Source: Actinomycetota bacterium (lineage in GTDB: Bacteria > Actinomycetota > Humimicrobiia > Humimicrobiales > Humimicrobiaceae). Taken from it: a stretch of DNA of 5,900 nt. Below, in pieces: positions 5,523-5,900 of this stretch. How positions within the stretch are numbered: position 1 is the stretch's first letter; each line of letters begins with the position of its first letter. The notes beneath the pieces were generated by a model, which saw only the letters and a program-made list of their open reading frames with translations, was not told where the DNA came from and did no database searches. The stretch is taken from assembly GCA_003563375.1 (NCBI GenBank), contig PWSB01000167.1, forward strand, positions 1 through 5,900. The letters are read 5' to 3'. A program made the position numbers and the translations under genes.

Positions 5523-5900
5523 GTGGATACCGAAAAACTTATCAGGGATGTAGTGGTCAACGTAATAAACAGGCTACAGACCGAAGAAGTACCTCAAGGG
5601 TCTGTTTCCAGCGGGTCAAAAGGAAAGAAGATCGTCTGCGGGATCTCGGTAAGGCACGTGCATCTTTGCAGGGGAGACCTGGACATACTCTTTGGCAAGG
5701 GCTATGAGCTGACCAAGCTCAGGGACCTTTATAACCCCGGCTTTGCCGCCAAGGAGACGGTTACCGTGGTGGGGCCAAAACTCAATGCCATACAGAATGT
5801 AAGGATTTTGGGCCCCTTAAGGGACAGCTCGCAGGTGGAGCTGGCAAAGACTGACTGTATCATACTGGGAATCGATGCCCCGGTAAGGCCAAGCGGTAAA
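5523..5900 (+). CDS. pduL: PduL-type phosphotransacylase, 3'-truncated by window edge
   Basis: The first 126 residues of a BMC-associated phosphate acyltransferase, which exchanges CoA for phosphate on an acyl group and so recycles CoA in the shell. The start is GTG 5523, with AGAGG at 5509-5513; the frame has a stop at 5499 and no ATG between. The N-terminus (about residues 2-19, DTEKLIRDVVVNVINRLQ) is an amphipathic encapsulation helix followed by a Ser/Gly-rich linker (about 20-34). Then come GISVRHVHL (40-48), whose His45 and His47 match the zinc-binding HxH of PduL, and the later motifs KETVTVVGP, NVRILGPLR and DAPVRPSG. About 80 to 90 residues, the second half, should lie beyond the window. 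It starts 36 bases after the BMC-H gene. The acyl group is probably propionyl or lactoyl, depending on the aldehyde dehydrogenase. Confidence 0.95.
   Translation, partial: MDTEKLIRDVVVNVINRLQTEEVPQGSVSSGSKGKKIVCGISVRHVHLCRGDLDILFGKGYELTKLRDLYNPGFAAKETVTVVGPKLNAIQNVRILGPLRDSSQVELAKTDCIILGIDAPVRPSGK

Overview
The window is part of a bacterial microcompartment (BMC) operon, read entirely on the + strand. In order it carries the 3' portion of a butyrate kinase gene, a DeoR-family regulator, two pentameric vertex shell proteins (EutN/CcmL family), a PduS-like flavin/Fe-S protein, a PduT-like tandem-domain shell protein, a class II (FucA-type) aldolase, a hexameric PduA-like shell protein, and the start of a PduL phosphotransacylase cut by the window end. 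Gene spacing is very tight from the regulator through the PduT-like gene (gaps of 0, 6 and 1 bases, then an overlapping TGATG). No gap without a gene exceeds about 75 bases, and I see no RNA genes, insertion sequences or CRISPR arrays.

Organism: the base composition is mid-range. Coding regions favour ATA for Ile and AGG for Arg, ribosome binding sites are mostly AGGAG-like, and promoters look sigma-A like. This fits a Clostridia-type Firmicute, possibly a thermophile, but the window cannot settle taxonomy; another anaerobic lineage that carries BMCs, such as Atribacteria, is possible.

How the parts fit (inference from known families): the aldolase would split a deoxysugar phosphate such as L-fuculose-1-phosphate or L-rhamnulose-1-phosphate into DHAP and L-lactaldehyde. 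The shell (BMC-H tiles, BMC-T tiles, BMC-P vertices) would confine the aldehyde chemistry. PduL would turn the acyl-CoA made by an aldehyde dehydrogenase, not in this window, into acyl phosphate, recovering CoA inside the shell. A carboxylate kinase would then harvest ATP; the adjacent butyrate kinase is a candidate. PduS and the PduT-like tile form the known type of pair for moving electrons across the shell to recycle NAD or cobalamin cofactor. The DeoR regulator probably senses a sugar phosphate and controls the operon.

Regulation visible in the DNA: a strong promoter (perfect TTGACA, 17-base spacer, TAAACT) lies ahead of the regulator and is overlaid by three ACATAAA repeats spaced at multiples of 10 bases, a candidate operator. 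A second promoter-like segment with a perfect TATAAT, preceded by a small A/T-rich hairpin and T-run, lies ahead of the BMC-H gene, together with the best ribosome binding site in the window. That suggests extra expression of the major shell protein.

The most notable points are cysteines at equivalent pore positions in both halves of the PduT-like protein, a shared amphipathic targeting-helix pattern on the aldolase C-terminus and PduL N-terminus, and the butyrate kinase next to the BMC operon.
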